The notes beneath the pieces were generated by a model. The model ran no database searches and had not been told where the DNA came from. It saw nothing but the letters and a program-made list of their open reading frames with translations. From assembly GCF_030709675.1 (NCBI RefSeq), contig NZ_JAUZQD010000011.1:124001-188000 (forward strand): a DNA stretch of 64,000 nt, given 5' to 3'. The position numbers and the translations under genes were made by a program. Shown piece by piece: positions 49,753 to 58,495 of this stretch. This DNA comes from Symbioplanes lichenis (GTDB lineage: Bacteria; Actinomycetota; Actinomycetes; Mycobacteriales; Micromonosporaceae). Numbering within the stretch: the stretch's first letter is position 1; each line of letters begins with the position of its first letter.

Positions 49753-51192
49753 ATGGCCGTGACGGATACCCCGCCTGGCCGCCTGCCCGTGCCCTACGTG
49801 CCTGGCATGTCCGGCTTGTCGGTCATGGCCCGCGGCGGATACGCCACCGTGTACCGGGCCACCCAGGACTCCGTGGGCCGCGAGGTCGCGATCAAGGTCG
49901 AGAACAGGACCCTCGACAACCCGCGCGACCAGGCCCGGTTCCTGCGCGAGGCCAAGGCCGCCGGGCGGATGTCGTCGCACCCGCACGTGGTCGACCTCTT
50001 CGACGTCGGCGTCACGGTGGACCAGCACCCGTACCTGATCATGGAGCTGTGCGACGGGTCGTACCTGGACCGCATGCGGGTGTCGCCGCTGGGCGCCGCC
50101 GAGGCCCGCGACCTGGGCGAGAAGATCGCCGACGCGCTGGTGCACTCGCACGCCAACGGGGTGCTGCACCGCGACGTGAAGCCGGCCAACATCCTCTACT
50201 CGCACTTCAACCCGGCGGTGCTGGCCGACTTCGGGCTGGCCGTGCTGGGTGAGATGCGGGACTCGTCGGTGACGCTGGAGGTGCTGACCCCCGCGTACGC
50301 GCCGCCGGAGATGTTCTCCCACGCCAACCCCTCGGGCGCCGTGGACGTCTACGCGCTGTGCGCCACGCTCTACGCGGTGATGGCCGGGCGCCCGCCGCGC
50401 TGGGAGAGCGACCGCAGTCCGAGCCTGATCACCCTGATGGACCTGTTCAACCGGCCGATCCCGGACCTCGACGGCGTGCCGCACGCGCTGACCGAGGTGC
50501 TGCGGTACGGCATGGCGAACGACCCGCGCGCCCGGCCGACCGCCGAGCAGCTGCGCGAGATGCTGAGCCGGCTGCGCTTCGAGACCGCCTCCGTCTACCG
50601 GTCCACCGCGGCGCCGCAGCCCTTCGAGAGGCAGCCGCGGCCCGTGCCGCCGGTGACGCCCACGCGGGACTCCTCGGCGCCCGACGAGACGCCGACCGTC
50701 AACACCGAGAACCCGGCCAAGCGCAGCAAGCGCAAGTGGTTCCTGGGCGGCTTCGGGGCGTTGCTGCTGACGGTCGGTGGGCTCTGGGTCACGCCCGGCG
50801 GCACCACTCCCACCGTGCCGGTGGCCATGTCGCAGCTGCCGGGTTGCCCGGCTTCGAGTGACCATTGTCCCGACGAGGTCGAGTGCTTCACGCCCCGCGC
50901 GGGCAGCGCTGTGGCCCACCGGGTTGCCTGCTCCGCGCACCACAGCTGGGAAGTCTTCGCGGTGGGGGCGTTGCGGGACGGGCTCGACCCGCGGGACCGC
51001 GCCGCGGTCACTACCGATCCCGCGGTGCTCGAGGTCTGCAGCCGCAAGACGTTCCACCGCACGACCACCCGCACCGACAGCGCGCAGTGGTCGCTGTCGG
51101 TGCTGCCTCCGGTCGGGGACGAGCGGACCTTCCGCTGCCTGGCCGGTCAGGGCCCGGGCAGCCTGCGGGGTGCGGTGCTGGCCCGCGGGTGA
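49753..51192 (+). CDS. receptor-type Ser/Thr protein kinase
   Basis: 479 residues. Kinase domain (about 10-270): Gly loop ARGGYATVY, VAIKVE with the ATP Lys, HRDVKPANIL, ADFGLAVLG and PPEMFSHANPSGAVDVYALC. A membrane helix (WFLGGFGALLLTVGGLWV, about 332-349) leads to a 130-residue outside domain with about six cysteines; VACSAHHSWEVFAVGALRD resembles septum-formation-type domains that show a C-x3-H-x2-EVF pattern. It therefore has intracellular kinase and extracellular sensor parts. Follows the cyclase gene by 25 bp; convergent with zero spacing to the carboxylase gene. Confidence 0.93.
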   Translation: MAVTDTPPGRLPVPYVPGMSGLSVMARGGYATVYRATQDSVGREVAIKVENRTLDNPRDQARFLREAKAAGRMSSHPHVVDLFDVGVTVDQHPYLIMELCDGSYLDRMRVSPLGAAEARDLGEKIADALVHSHANGVLHRDVKPANILYSHFNPAVLADFGLAVLGEMRDSSVTLEVLTPAYAPPEMFSHANPSGAVDVYALCATLYAVMAGRPPRWESDRSPSLITLMDLFNRPIPDLDGVPHALTEVLRYGMANDPRARPTAEQLREMLSRLRFETASVYRSTAAPQPFERQPRPVPPVTPTRDSSAPDETPTVNTENPAKRSKRKWFLGGFGALLLTVGGLWVTPGGTTPTVPVAMSQLPGCPASSDHCPDEVECFTPRAGSAVAHRVACSAHHSWEVFAVGALRDGLDPRDRAAVTTDPAVLEVCSRKTFHRTTTRTDSAQWSLSVLPPVGDERTFRCLAGQGPGSLRGAVLARG

Positions 51193-53202
51193 TCACTCCG
51201 GGTCGAGCACGGCGAGCAGCTCGCCGGTGTCCACTTCGGCCCCCGGGTGTACGGGCAACGAGGCGACCACGCCCGCGGACGGCGCGTGCACCGGATGCTC
51301 GAGCTTCATCGCCTCGAGGGTGAGCAGGAGCTCGCCGGCGCGTACCCGCTGACCGGGAACGACCAGCACGCGCCGCACAGCACCCGGCAGCGGCGCGATC
51401 AATGACCCCTCGGTCGCCTCGGGCGCGGGCAACGGGAAGCGCGACAACTCCCGCAGCGCCACCGAGCCCTCGGGACTGTCCACATATGACACCTCGCCGA
51501 CCCGATGCACCCGCAGCGTGAGCCGGATGCCGTTGACGTCGAGATCGACCCGCGAGCCGTCGGCGTGCACCACGACCGTCGGCGGGTGGTCGTCGAGCGT
51601 CGGGGCCTGGCCGAGCCCGGCGAGGTCGAGCTCCTCCGGGTCCACCGAGCGCACCCACCAGCCGGCCAGCTCGCCGTGGCGGTTCATCCGGTAGCCGACC
51701 TCGACCGGGCCGGCCGGGCCGTCGTACACGGCCGTCTGCGAGCCGGACGGGACGTTGCGCCAGCCGGACGGCAACGAGCGCAGCACGGGGGCGGCGGACC
51801 GGCGGGCGGCGGCCCCGGCCAGGGCGGCGGCCAGACACGAGATGCGTACGGCGTCCACCGAGGACAGCAACGGCGCGAACACCTCGGGATGCCGGTCGAG
51901 GAAGCCCGTGTCGACGTCCCCGGCCCGGAACGCGCCGTGGCGCAACACCCGGACGAGCAGGTCACGGTTGGTCACCACGCCGTGCATCTCCGAGCGGGTC
52001 AGCGCGGAGGCGAGCATCCGGGCGGCCTCCTGCCGGGTCGGGGCCCACGCGACGAGCTTGGCGAGCATGGTGTCGTACTCGGCGCCGACCACCGAGCCGT
52101 CGACCACCCCGGCGTCGAGCCGCAGGCCGGGCTGCGGGAGGGGACGGAACGACCCGCCCACGTCCGGTACGCGGAAGCGGTGCAGCGTGCCGGCGGCGGG
52201 CAGCCACGCGTACGCCGGGTCCTCCGCGCAGATCCGCACCTCGATGGCGTGCCCGCGGATCGGCGGCGGTCCGGGCATGGGCAGGTGACCGCCCTCGGAG
52301 ACGAGCAGCTGCAGCCGGACGAGGTCGTATCCGGAGACGCACTCGGTGATCGCGTGCTCCACCTGCAGGCTCGGCGTGAGCTCCAGGAACCAGAAGTCGC
52401 CCTCGTCGTCGAGCAGGAACTCGACCGCGCCGACGCCGACGTAGCCCACCGCGCGGACGGCGATGATGGCTGCCCGGCACAGCTGCTCACGCAGGGCGGG
52501 ATCGACGGCGGGAGACGGCGTCTCCTCGATGATCTTCTGATAGCGGCGCTGGACCGAGCACTCGCGCTCGCCGAAGGGCACCACCGCGCCGTGCGTGTCG
52601 GCGATGATCGGCACCTCGATGTGCCGGACGTTCTCCAGGTAGGGCTCGCAGAAGACCTCGTCGCCGGTCTCTTGCCGGGTCGAGGCCACCGCCTCGGCCA
52701 GCGTCGCCGGGTCGCGCACCACGCGCAGCCCCGCCCCGCCGGCGCCGCCCGCGGGCTTGAGCAGCACCGGGAAGCCCGCGACGTCCTCCGGGTCGCCGAA
52801 GGTCGGCAGCACGGGCACGCCCGCCTCGGCCACGATCTCCTTCGTCCCGGCCTTGCTGTGCAGCGTGCCGAGCGTCTTGGCGGGCGGGCCGACCCAGATC
52901 ATGCCCGCGCCGGTGACCTCGGCGGCGAACTCGGGGTCCTCGGCCAGGGCGCCGTTGCCGGGATGGATGGCGTTGGCCCCGGCCCGCTGCGCCGCGGCGA
53001 TGATGAGATCGCCGCGCAGGTACGTCGACGCCGGCGCGGTGCCACCGGCCAGCCGTACCGCGTAGTCCGCCTCGGTGACGTGGGGGGCGTCGGCGTCGGC
53101 ATCGGAGTAGACGGCGACCGTCTCGATGCCGACGAGGCGGCAGGTGGCGAAGACCCGGCGGGCGATCTCACCCCGGTCAGCCACCAGTAGACGTCGGATC
53201 AC
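51193..53202 (-). CDS. biotin carboxylase-BCCP homologue with altered active site
   Basis: 669 residues, organised like the alpha subunit of acyl-CoA carboxylases: biotin-carboxylase N-terminal (RLLVADRGEIARRVFATCR), ATP-grasp and C-terminal domains, then a biotin-carboxyl-carrier domain with LEAMKLEHPV near residue 635, the intact biotinylation Lys. The ATP-grasp catalytic strand, usually EMNTRLQVEHPVTE, reads ELTPSLQVEHAITE: positions of E. coli Asn290 and Arg292 are Thr276 and Ser278. HPGYGFLSEN reads HPGNGALAED, and the Gly-rich loop is KPAGGAGGAG. ERECSVQRRYQKIIEETPSP is kept. Activity is doubtful or altered. Followed by the promoter-proximal carboxyltransferase-like gene, 18 bp away. 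Confidence 0.9.
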   Translation of the reverse strand: MIRRLLVADRGEIARRVFATCRLVGIETVAVYSDADADAPHVTEADYAVRLAGGTAPASTYLRGDLIIAAAQRAGANAIHPGNGALAEDPEFAAEVTGAGMIWVGPPAKTLGTLHSKAGTKEIVAEAGVPVLPTFGDPEDVAGFPVLLKPAGGAGGAGLRVVRDPATLAEAVASTRQETGDEVFCEPYLENVRHIEVPIIADTHGAVVPFGERECSVQRRYQKIIEETPSPAVDPALREQLCRAAIIAVRAVGYVGVGAVEFLLDDEGDFWFLELTPSLQVEHAITECVSGYDLVRLQLLVSEGGHLPMPGPPPIRGHAIEVRICAEDPAYAWLPAAGTLHRFRVPDVGGSFRPLPQPGLRLDAGVVDGSVVGAEYDTMLAKLVAWAPTRQEAARMLASALTRSEMHGVVTNRDLLVRVLRHGAFRAGDVDTGFLDRHPEVFAPLLSSVDAVRISCLAAALAGAAARRSAAPVLRSLPSGWRNVPSGSQTAVYDGPAGPVEVGYRMNRHGELAGWWVRSVDPEELDLAGLGQAPTLDDHPPTVVVHADGSRVDLDVNGIRLTLRVHRVGEVSYVDSPEGSVALRELSRFPLPAPEATEGSLIAPLPGAVRRVLVVPGQRVRAGELLLTLEAMKLEHPVHAPSAGVVASLPVHPGAEVDTGELLAVLDPE

Positions 53203-53220
53203 TGCTCTGCTCCACCTCTC

Positions 53221-54666
53221 CTACGGTCGGAAGACGCCTACGTGTTCGGCGCCTTCCACGGACGCGCTGTGCACGGCGGAAAGGCAGAGGCCGAGCACCG
53301 TACGGGTGTCGCGGGGGTCGATGACCCCGTCGTCCGGCAGCTTGCCGAGCGGGCCGTCCACCGGCCGCTCGACCGGCCAGCTGAACAGGAAGCGGGGCTC
53401 GTACGCCCGGCCGTAGATGCCGCCGGCCTCGTCGGGCGGCGCGGCGCCGATCATCAGCGTGAGATGCGGCACGGTCGACTTGGCCACGGCGTGCACCAGG
53501 GGCGCGCCGTGCCGGACGTCGGCGGCCTCGTTGGGCTCGGCGGCCGGCGTCCCCGTGTACTGCACGAACAGCAGCGTGGTCGAGGTCGCGTTGGCGAGCT
53601 GGATGAAGTGGACGGCCTTCTGCGTCTCGGCCGGCGAGAACGGGTTGCCCAGGTTGGCGACCACGCCGATCGGGTAGCCGTGCAGCTCGCCCCAGCCGGT
53701 GACCAGGCCGGTGCCGGTGGCCGGCTTGAACTCGTCGAAGTCGCTGTCGTCGAGGACCCGGGCCAGCACCTCGCGCGGGTCGAAGACCGACTGCGCGTCG
53801 GGCCCGGCCATGGTGAGCAGGTCCTCGGCGTCGTAGCGGGGCGGGGGCGGCGGCGACGTGCGGGGGTGCGGGCCGCGCTTGCGCCAGTTGAACCGGCGGA
53901 CGCACTGCCGGGCCAGCCGGAGGCCGTCCCGCTCGTCCTCGGCCAACTGGTCGGCGGGGCCGGTCACGCCCGCGGGGACGGTCGGCGCACTGCGGACCTC
54001 GGGGACCGGGCGGCCGTTGGCGCCGGCCGCGCGTACCGGCTGGGGGTGGATCGTGAGCATCTTGGCGTGCCCGCGCACCATGATCGTGTAGTCGGACAGC
54101 GCCGGCAGATAGGCCGCGTCACCGGTCGTGGCGCCGAAGACGACGCAGACGGTCGGCACCCGGTCCGCGGTGAGCTGGCTGAGGTCCCGGGCGATCGCGC
54201 CGCCCGGCGGTGGGCCCGTCGGGGCCGCGGCCCCGGTCGACTCGACCAGGTTGACCAGCGGCAGCCGGTTGACCGCGGCGATGCGCGCGGCCCGCCGGAT
54301 CTTTTCCACCGTGTACGGGTTCACCGCGCCGCTGTCCACCGTCGGATCGTTCGCGATGACGACGCACTCGACGCCTTCGACGACGCCGATGCCCGTGACG
54401 ACGCTCGCACCGACCGGGAACTGCGAGCCCCAGGCCGCGACCGGGGACAGCTCGAGGAACGGGCTGTCCTGGTCGAGCAGCATCTCGACGCGCTCGCGGG
54501 GCAGCAGCTTGCCCCGGGCGTGATGCCGCGTGACCCACTTCTCGCCGCCGCCCGCCTTGGCCGCCTCGAGGGCGGACTCCAGCTCCGCGAGGCGCTCCAG
54601 CATCGCGCTCCGGTTCGCCAGGTACGCGGGCGTCCGCGGGTCGATCGCGGTGTCCAGCACGGTCAC
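53221..54666 (-). CDS. acyl-CoA carboxylase beta-subunit homologue with altered oxyanion motifs
   Basis: 481 residues from the GTG at 54666, which follows GGTGAGGA. The crotonase-type carboxyltransferase fold is recognised by WVTRHHARGKLLPRERVEMLLD, FPVGASVVTGIGVVEG, YPIGVVANLGNPFSPAETQKAVHFIQLAN, YGRAYEPRFLFSWP and DDGVIDPRDTRTVLGLCLSA. The first oxyanion region, usually MGSCTAGGAYVPAMSD, reads FGATTGDAAYLPALSD. The second, usually GASYGAGNYGMCGRAY, reads GAAPPDEAGGIYGRAY. Both main-chain oxyanion holes are therefore changed. It forms an operon with the biotin carboxylase-like gene; crp lies upstream on the same strand. Confidence 0.9.
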   Translation of the reverse strand: MTVLDTAIDPRTPAYLANRSAMLERLAELESALEAAKAGGGEKWVTRHHARGKLLPRERVEMLLDQDSPFLELSPVAAWGSQFPVGASVVTGIGVVEGVECVVIANDPTVDSGAVNPYTVEKIRRAARIAAVNRLPLVNLVESTGAAAPTGPPPGGAIARDLSQLTADRVPTVCVVFGATTGDAAYLPALSDYTIMVRGHAKMLTIHPQPVRAAGANGRPVPEVRSAPTVPAGVTGPADQLAEDERDGLRLARQCVRRFNWRKRGPHPRTSPPPPPRYDAEDLLTMAGPDAQSVFDPREVLARVLDDSDFDEFKPATGTGLVTGWGELHGYPIGVVANLGNPFSPAETQKAVHFIQLANATSTTLLFVQYTGTPAAEPNEAADVRHGAPLVHAVAKSTVPHLTLMIGAAPPDEAGGIYGRAYEPRFLFSWPVERPVDGPLGKLPDDGVIDPRDTRTVLGLCLSAVHSASVEGAEHVGVFRP

Positions 54667-54845
54667 GTCCTCACCCCGCTGCACTGCACGCCCGCCACCT
54701 CGTTCAAGACCGCGCCCTCTCGACCGTCGTATCGACCATTCCGCTAACGACTAGGTAGGCGGCTGCGACACGGACGCTCTTGCCCTCGATCAGGGAGAGT
54801 TATGCACCGTTTGTCCGATTCAGTGGCCTTCACCGGGGCACGACT

Positions 54846-54879
54846 CGAAGGCCGCCTCCCTCCGGGGAGACGGCCTTCG
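54846..54879 (-). terminator. terminator hairpin of crp
   Basis: CGAAGGCCG-C-CTCC and GGAG-A-CGGCCTTCG pair across a short loop, 28 bp past the crp stop on the minus strand. The 240 bp between crp and the carboxylase operon hold this and probably the carboxylase promoter. Confidence 0.75.
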
Positions 54880-54906
54880 GGGCCGATCGTGGTGCCGGGC
54901 GGTGGG

Positions 54907-55584
54907 TCAGACGCGGGCGCGCCGGGCCAGCCGCTCCGGGTCCAGGATGATGACGCTCTTGCCGTCGAGCCGCAGCCAGGCGCGGGACGCGAAGTCCGCG
55001 AGGGCCTTGTTGACGGTCTCGCGGGAGGCGCCGACGAGCTGCGCCAGCTCCTCCTGCGTCAGGTCGTGCGTGACCCGCAGCACACCACCGTCGCGGGTGC
55101 CGAAGCGGCCCGCCATCTGGAGCAGGTTCTTCGCGACACGACCGGGGACGTCCGTGAAGATCAGGTCCGCCAGCGCGTCGTTGGTGCGCCGCAGCCGCCG
55201 CGCGAGCACCCGGAGCAGCTGCTCCGCGATCTCGGGGCGGTTGTTGAGCCACGGGCGGAGCGACGACTTCTTCAGCCGCGCGAGCCGCGTGTCGGTCACC
55301 GCGGTCGCGGTGGCCGTCCGGGGACCCGGGTCGAACAGGGCGAGCTCGCCCAGCATGTCCGACGGGCCCATGATCGAGACCAGGTTCTGCCGGCCGTCGG
55401 CCGCCCGCCGGCCGAGCTTGATCTTGCCGGAGAGAACGATGTAAAGGCTGTCGCCCGCCTCGCCCTCATTGAAGACGATGTCGCCCTTCCGGAACTCGAT
55501 CGTCTCCATCTCCTTGGCGAGCGCCTCGGCAGCCTCCGGGTCAACGCCCTGGAAGATCCCGCTGCGAGCCAGTACCTCATCCAT
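54907..55584 (-). CDS. crp: Crp/Fnr-family cAMP receptor-type regulator
   Basis: 225 residues, full length. The cyclic-nucleotide-binding domain includes VFNEGEAGDSLYIVLSGKIK and the phosphate-binding GELALFDPGPRTATATAV, in which the Glu and Arg/Thr that bind cAMP are kept. The long dimer helix and the HTH (LTQEELAQLVGASRETVNKAL) follow. Strongly resembles mycobacterial Rv3676 and corynebacterial GlxR. The adenylate cyclase homologue nearby may supply the ligand. Divergent from a CapA-family gene. Confidence 0.95.
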   Translation of the reverse strand: MDEVLARSGIFQGVDPEAAEALAKEMETIEFRKGDIVFNEGEAGDSLYIVLSGKIKLGRRAADGRQNLVSIMGPSDMLGELALFDPGPRTATATAVTDTRLARLKKSSLRPWLNNRPEIAEQLLRVLARRLRRTNDALADLIFTDVPGRVAKNLLQMAGRFGTRDGGVLRVTHDLTQEELAQLVGASRETVNKALADFASRAWLRLDGKSVIILDPERLARRARV

Positions 55585-55787
55585 CGCTGTACCTCCGACT
55601 ACGCGCCTTCGCCGCGCACGATCAGTCTAGGCGCACGCGGGCCGTAAACGGGCGGGCACCCCTCGAACTGGATCTCTGAGCGTAACCGCCACCCCCGGAC
55701 GCGCCGGAAAACCGTCGCTCTCGGTGAGCGAAGGCTGTCCGTTCGACCGTCGTGGCCCCTTGTCGCCCGACGGTATCGTCCCGGTCG

Positions 55788-56969
55788 ATGAATGCCCAGC
55801 CCCCGAACCAGCGCCGGGGCCTCTTCGGCCGCCCCGTCCTCACCGCGACGATCGTCGTCGCGGCCCTTCTGGGCGCCGGGGTCGGCGGCATGGCCCTCGC
55901 CGACCGGAGCCCGGAGACATCGCAGGCCCGGTGGCAGGACGCACCCTCGAAGGGTACGACCAGCGCCGCCCCCGCCGCAGCCGAAACGCCTGATTCGCCC
56001 GACTCCTTCACCTTCTCGGCCACCGGCGACATCATCATGGGCAGCGTCCCGGGCCGGCTGCCGGCCAACGACGGCGCCGGGTTCTTCGACTCGGTGGCGC
56101 CGGGGCTCAAGTCCGATCTCGTCATGGGCAACCTCGAGCAGCCGCTGACCGAGGACACGGGCACCAGCAAATGCGGCTCCCCGCCCCGGGACAGCTGCTT
56201 CGCCTTCCGGTCCCCGCCGAAGTACGCGAAGCACCTCAAGGAAGCCGGCTTCGAGCTCCTCAACACGGCCAACAACCACTCCAGCGACTTCGGGCCGCAG
56301 GGCTACACGAGCACGGTCGAGGCCCTGGAGGGTGCCGGGCTCGAGCACACCGGCGCCCAGGGCGAGATCACGGTCGTCGAGGTCAAGGGCGTGAAGGTCG
56401 CGGTGCTCGGGTTCTCGCCCTACGCCACGGCGAACAACGTCAACGACCTTCCGGCGGCCAAGGCGATCGTCGAGGAGGCCGCCGCGCAGGCCGACGTGGT
56501 CGTGGTGCAGGTGCACATGGGCGCCGAGGGCTCGGAGAAGGTGCACGTGCGGCCGGGCAGCGAGCTGTTCGCCGGAGAGAACAGGGGCGACCCGATGAAG
56601 TTCTCCCGGGCGGTCATCGACGCGGGCGCCGACGTGGTGGTCGGGCACGGGCCCCACGTGCTGCGGGGCATGGAGTTCTATCAGGGGAAGCTGATCGCGT
56701 ACAGCCTCGGGAACTTCGCCGCCGGCGGCAAGACGCTCAAGCGGGACGGGGTGCTCGGCTACGGCGGCATCCTGCACGTGACCCTCACCAAGGACGGCAC
56801 CTTCACCGGCGGCAAGTTCCTCTCCACGGCCATCAACCCGGCCGGGAAGCCGACGCGGGACAGCTCGGAGGAGAAGGGGCTGGCGCGGGTGCGCGAGCTC
56901 TCGAAGGCGGACTTCGGCGACTCGGCGGCGGTCATCGGCCAGGACGGAGCGATCGCGGCCCCGAAGTGA
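55788..56969 (+). CDS. CapA-family phosphoesterase-like exported protein
   Basis: 393 residues from the ATG at 55788. A membrane anchor (VLTATIVVAALLGAGVGGMA, about 17-38) leads to an extracytoplasmic metallophosphatase-like CapA domain: FTFSATGDIIMGSVPG, KSDLVMGNLEQPLT, LLNTANNHSSDFGPQGYTST, VVVQVHMGAEGSEK, VVVGHGPHVLRGME and LIAYSLGNFAAGG. Family members are linked to poly-gamma-glutamate or other capsule anchoring. Divergent from crp with a 203-bp gap, in which no obvious Crp site (TGTGA-type) was found. Confidence 0.92.
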   Translation: MNAQPPNQRRGLFGRPVLTATIVVAALLGAGVGGMALADRSPETSQARWQDAPSKGTTSAAPAAAETPDSPDSFTFSATGDIIMGSVPGRLPANDGAGFFDSVAPGLKSDLVMGNLEQPLTEDTGTSKCGSPPRDSCFAFRSPPKYAKHLKEAGFELLNTANNHSSDFGPQGYTSTVEALEGAGLEHTGAQGEITVVEVKGVKVAVLGFSPYATANNVNDLPAAKAIVEEAAAQADVVVVQVHMGAEGSEKVHVRPGSELFAGENRGDPMKFSRAVIDAGADVVVGHGPHVLRGMEFYQGKLIAYSLGNFAAGGKTLKRDGVLGYGGILHVTLTKDGTFTGGKFLSTAINPAGKPTRDSSEEKGLARVRELSKADFGDSAAVIGQDGAIAAPK

Positions 56970-56999
56970 CTGTCGTACGGGCGACGTACTCTTGCTTCC

Positions 57000-57836
57000 G
57001 TGAGTCGTCCCCTCGTCGCCGCGTCCGCCGGCGCGGCCGTGCTCGTCCGGTCAGCCAAGCGGTTCGCCAACGAGACGCCGATCGGGCGCAAGCGCCGGGC
57101 CCGCAAGATGGCCAAGGCGCTGGCGGAGACCCATCCCGACGCGCACTGCGAGCTCGATTTCCAGACGCCGCTGCAGCTCGCCGTCGCGACCATCCTGTCC
57201 GCCCAGTGCACCGACAAGAAGGTCAACGAGGTCACGCCGACCGTCTTCGCGCGCTATCGGACCGCGGCCGACTATGCCGCCGCCGACCGGGGGCAGCTCG
57301 AGGAGATCCTGCGGCCGACCGGCTTCTTCCGGGCGAAGACCGACTCGCTGATCAAGCTGGGTCAGGCCCTGGAGGAGCGGCACGAGGGCGTCCTGCCGCA
57401 CACGCTCGACGAGCTGGTCGCGCTGCCGGGCATCGGCCGCAAGACGGCCAACGTGATCCTGGGCAACGCCTTCGACGTGCCGGGCATCACCGTCGACACC
57501 CACTTCCGCCGCCTGGTCAACCGCTTCGGCTGGGTGCAGGAGGACGACCCGGTCAAAATCGAGTTTCTGGTCGCCGACCTGATCGAGAAGCGCGACTGGA
57601 CCATGCTGTCGCACCGCATCATCTTCCACGGGCGCCGGGTCTGCCACGCCCGCAAGCCCGCCTGCGGGGCCTGCACGCTGGCGAGCATGTGCCCGTCCTA
57701 CGGCACCGGGCCGACCGAGGCGGCGCCCGCGGCCAAGCTGCTCAAGGGCCCGCGCGCCCGGGAGCTCGCGGTGCAGGCGGGCGTCGACCCCGAGCTGGTG
57801 CCGGCCGCCGCGGTGGTCACCCCGGAGGCGCCGTGA
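57000..57836 (+). CDS. nth: endonuclease III
   Basis: DNA glycosylase/AP lyase for oxidised pyrimidines. 278 residues from a GTG. The HhH motif LPGIGRKTANVILG contains the catalytic Lys148, VDTHFRRLVNR the catalytic Asp166, and the C-terminal cysteines (RVCHARKPACGACTLASMC) bind the 4Fe-4S cluster. An N-terminal extension of about 35 residues precedes the family start. It is coupled to the thioredoxin-like gene by GTGA. Confidence 0.96.
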   Translation: MSRPLVAASAGAAVLVRSAKRFANETPIGRKRRARKMAKALAETHPDAHCELDFQTPLQLAVATILSAQCTDKKVNEVTPTVFARYRTAADYAAADRGQLEEILRPTGFFRAKTDSLIKLGQALEERHEGVLPHTLDELVALPGIGRKTANVILGNAFDVPGITVDTHFRRLVNRFGWVQEDDPVKIEFLVADLIEKRDWTMLSHRIIFHGRRVCHARKPACGACTLASMCPSYGTGPTEAAPAAKLLKGPRARELAVQAGVDPELVPAAAVVTPEAP

Positions 57837-58495
57837 GGCCTCTCCGTCCCGCCGCTGCTTCCGTCTCTCTGCGGGCCGCGACCTGGGTCGCGGCGCCGAT
57901 GGTGCTGGTGCTCGGGGGCTGCACGGCCGGCCGGGTGGCGCCGGAGGAGAAGAGCGAGAAGACGGTCGCACCCTTCGCCGCCTGCGCCGGCCTGACCGAT
58001 CCGTTGCCCTCACAGGCGGCGTCGCCCGCCCCTTCGAGCATTTCCGCTGATTCTTCTGCTGTCACCGACAGTGACGACTCGCGGTTGCCCGACGTGTCGC
58101 TGCCTTGCTTCACCGGCGGCGAGCAGATCCGGGTCGCCGACCTGCCCGGGCCCGCCGTCATCAACCTCTGGGGCTCCTGGTGCGGACCGTGCCGGGAGGA
58201 GCTGCCCCTCATGCAGGAGCTGTCCGACGTGACGGCCGGGCGGCTGCGGGTGCTGGGCGTGGACACCCGCGACCAGAAGGACGCCGGCGCCTCCTTCGCC
58301 GCGGAGCACATGGTGTCGATGCCGACGCTCTACGACCGGGAGACCAAGCTGCTCACCGCGCTGGGCCGCAGCACGCTGCCGGTCACCGTCTTCGTCGATC
58401 CGGCCGGCGAGACCTTCGTCTACACCGGCCAGGCGCTCGACAAACCCACCCTGGGCCGGCTGGTGCGGGAGCACACCGGCGTGACGGTCGCCTGA
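57833..58495 (+). CDS. thioredoxin-like lipoprotein (TlpA/ResA type)
   Basis: 220 residues. A lipobox VLGGC (Cys30) ends the N-terminal signal. After a Ser-rich linker comes a thioredoxin fold with WGSWCGPCREELPLM (Cys117, Cys120), RLRVLGVDTRDQKDAG and STLPVTVFVDPAG (cis-Pro). Extracytoplasmic thiol-disulfide exchange is expected. Counterpart of Rv3673c. Overlaps nth and the Nudix gene. Confidence 0.94.
   Translation: MRPLRPAAASVSLRAATWVAAPMVLVLGGCTAGRVAPEEKSEKTVAPFAACAGLTDPLPSQAASPAPSSISADSSAVTDSDDSRLPDVSLPCFTGGEQIRVADLPGPAVINLWGSWCGPCREELPLMQELSDVTAGRLRVLGVDTRDQKDAGASFAAEHMVSMPTLYDRETKLLTALGRSTLPVTVFVDPAGETFVYTGQALDKPTLGRLVREHTGVTVA

Noticed and set aside
55585..55787. Crp-binding site between crp and the CapA-family gene
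   Set aside because: No TGTGA-N6-TCACA-like sequence found by eye in either orientation.
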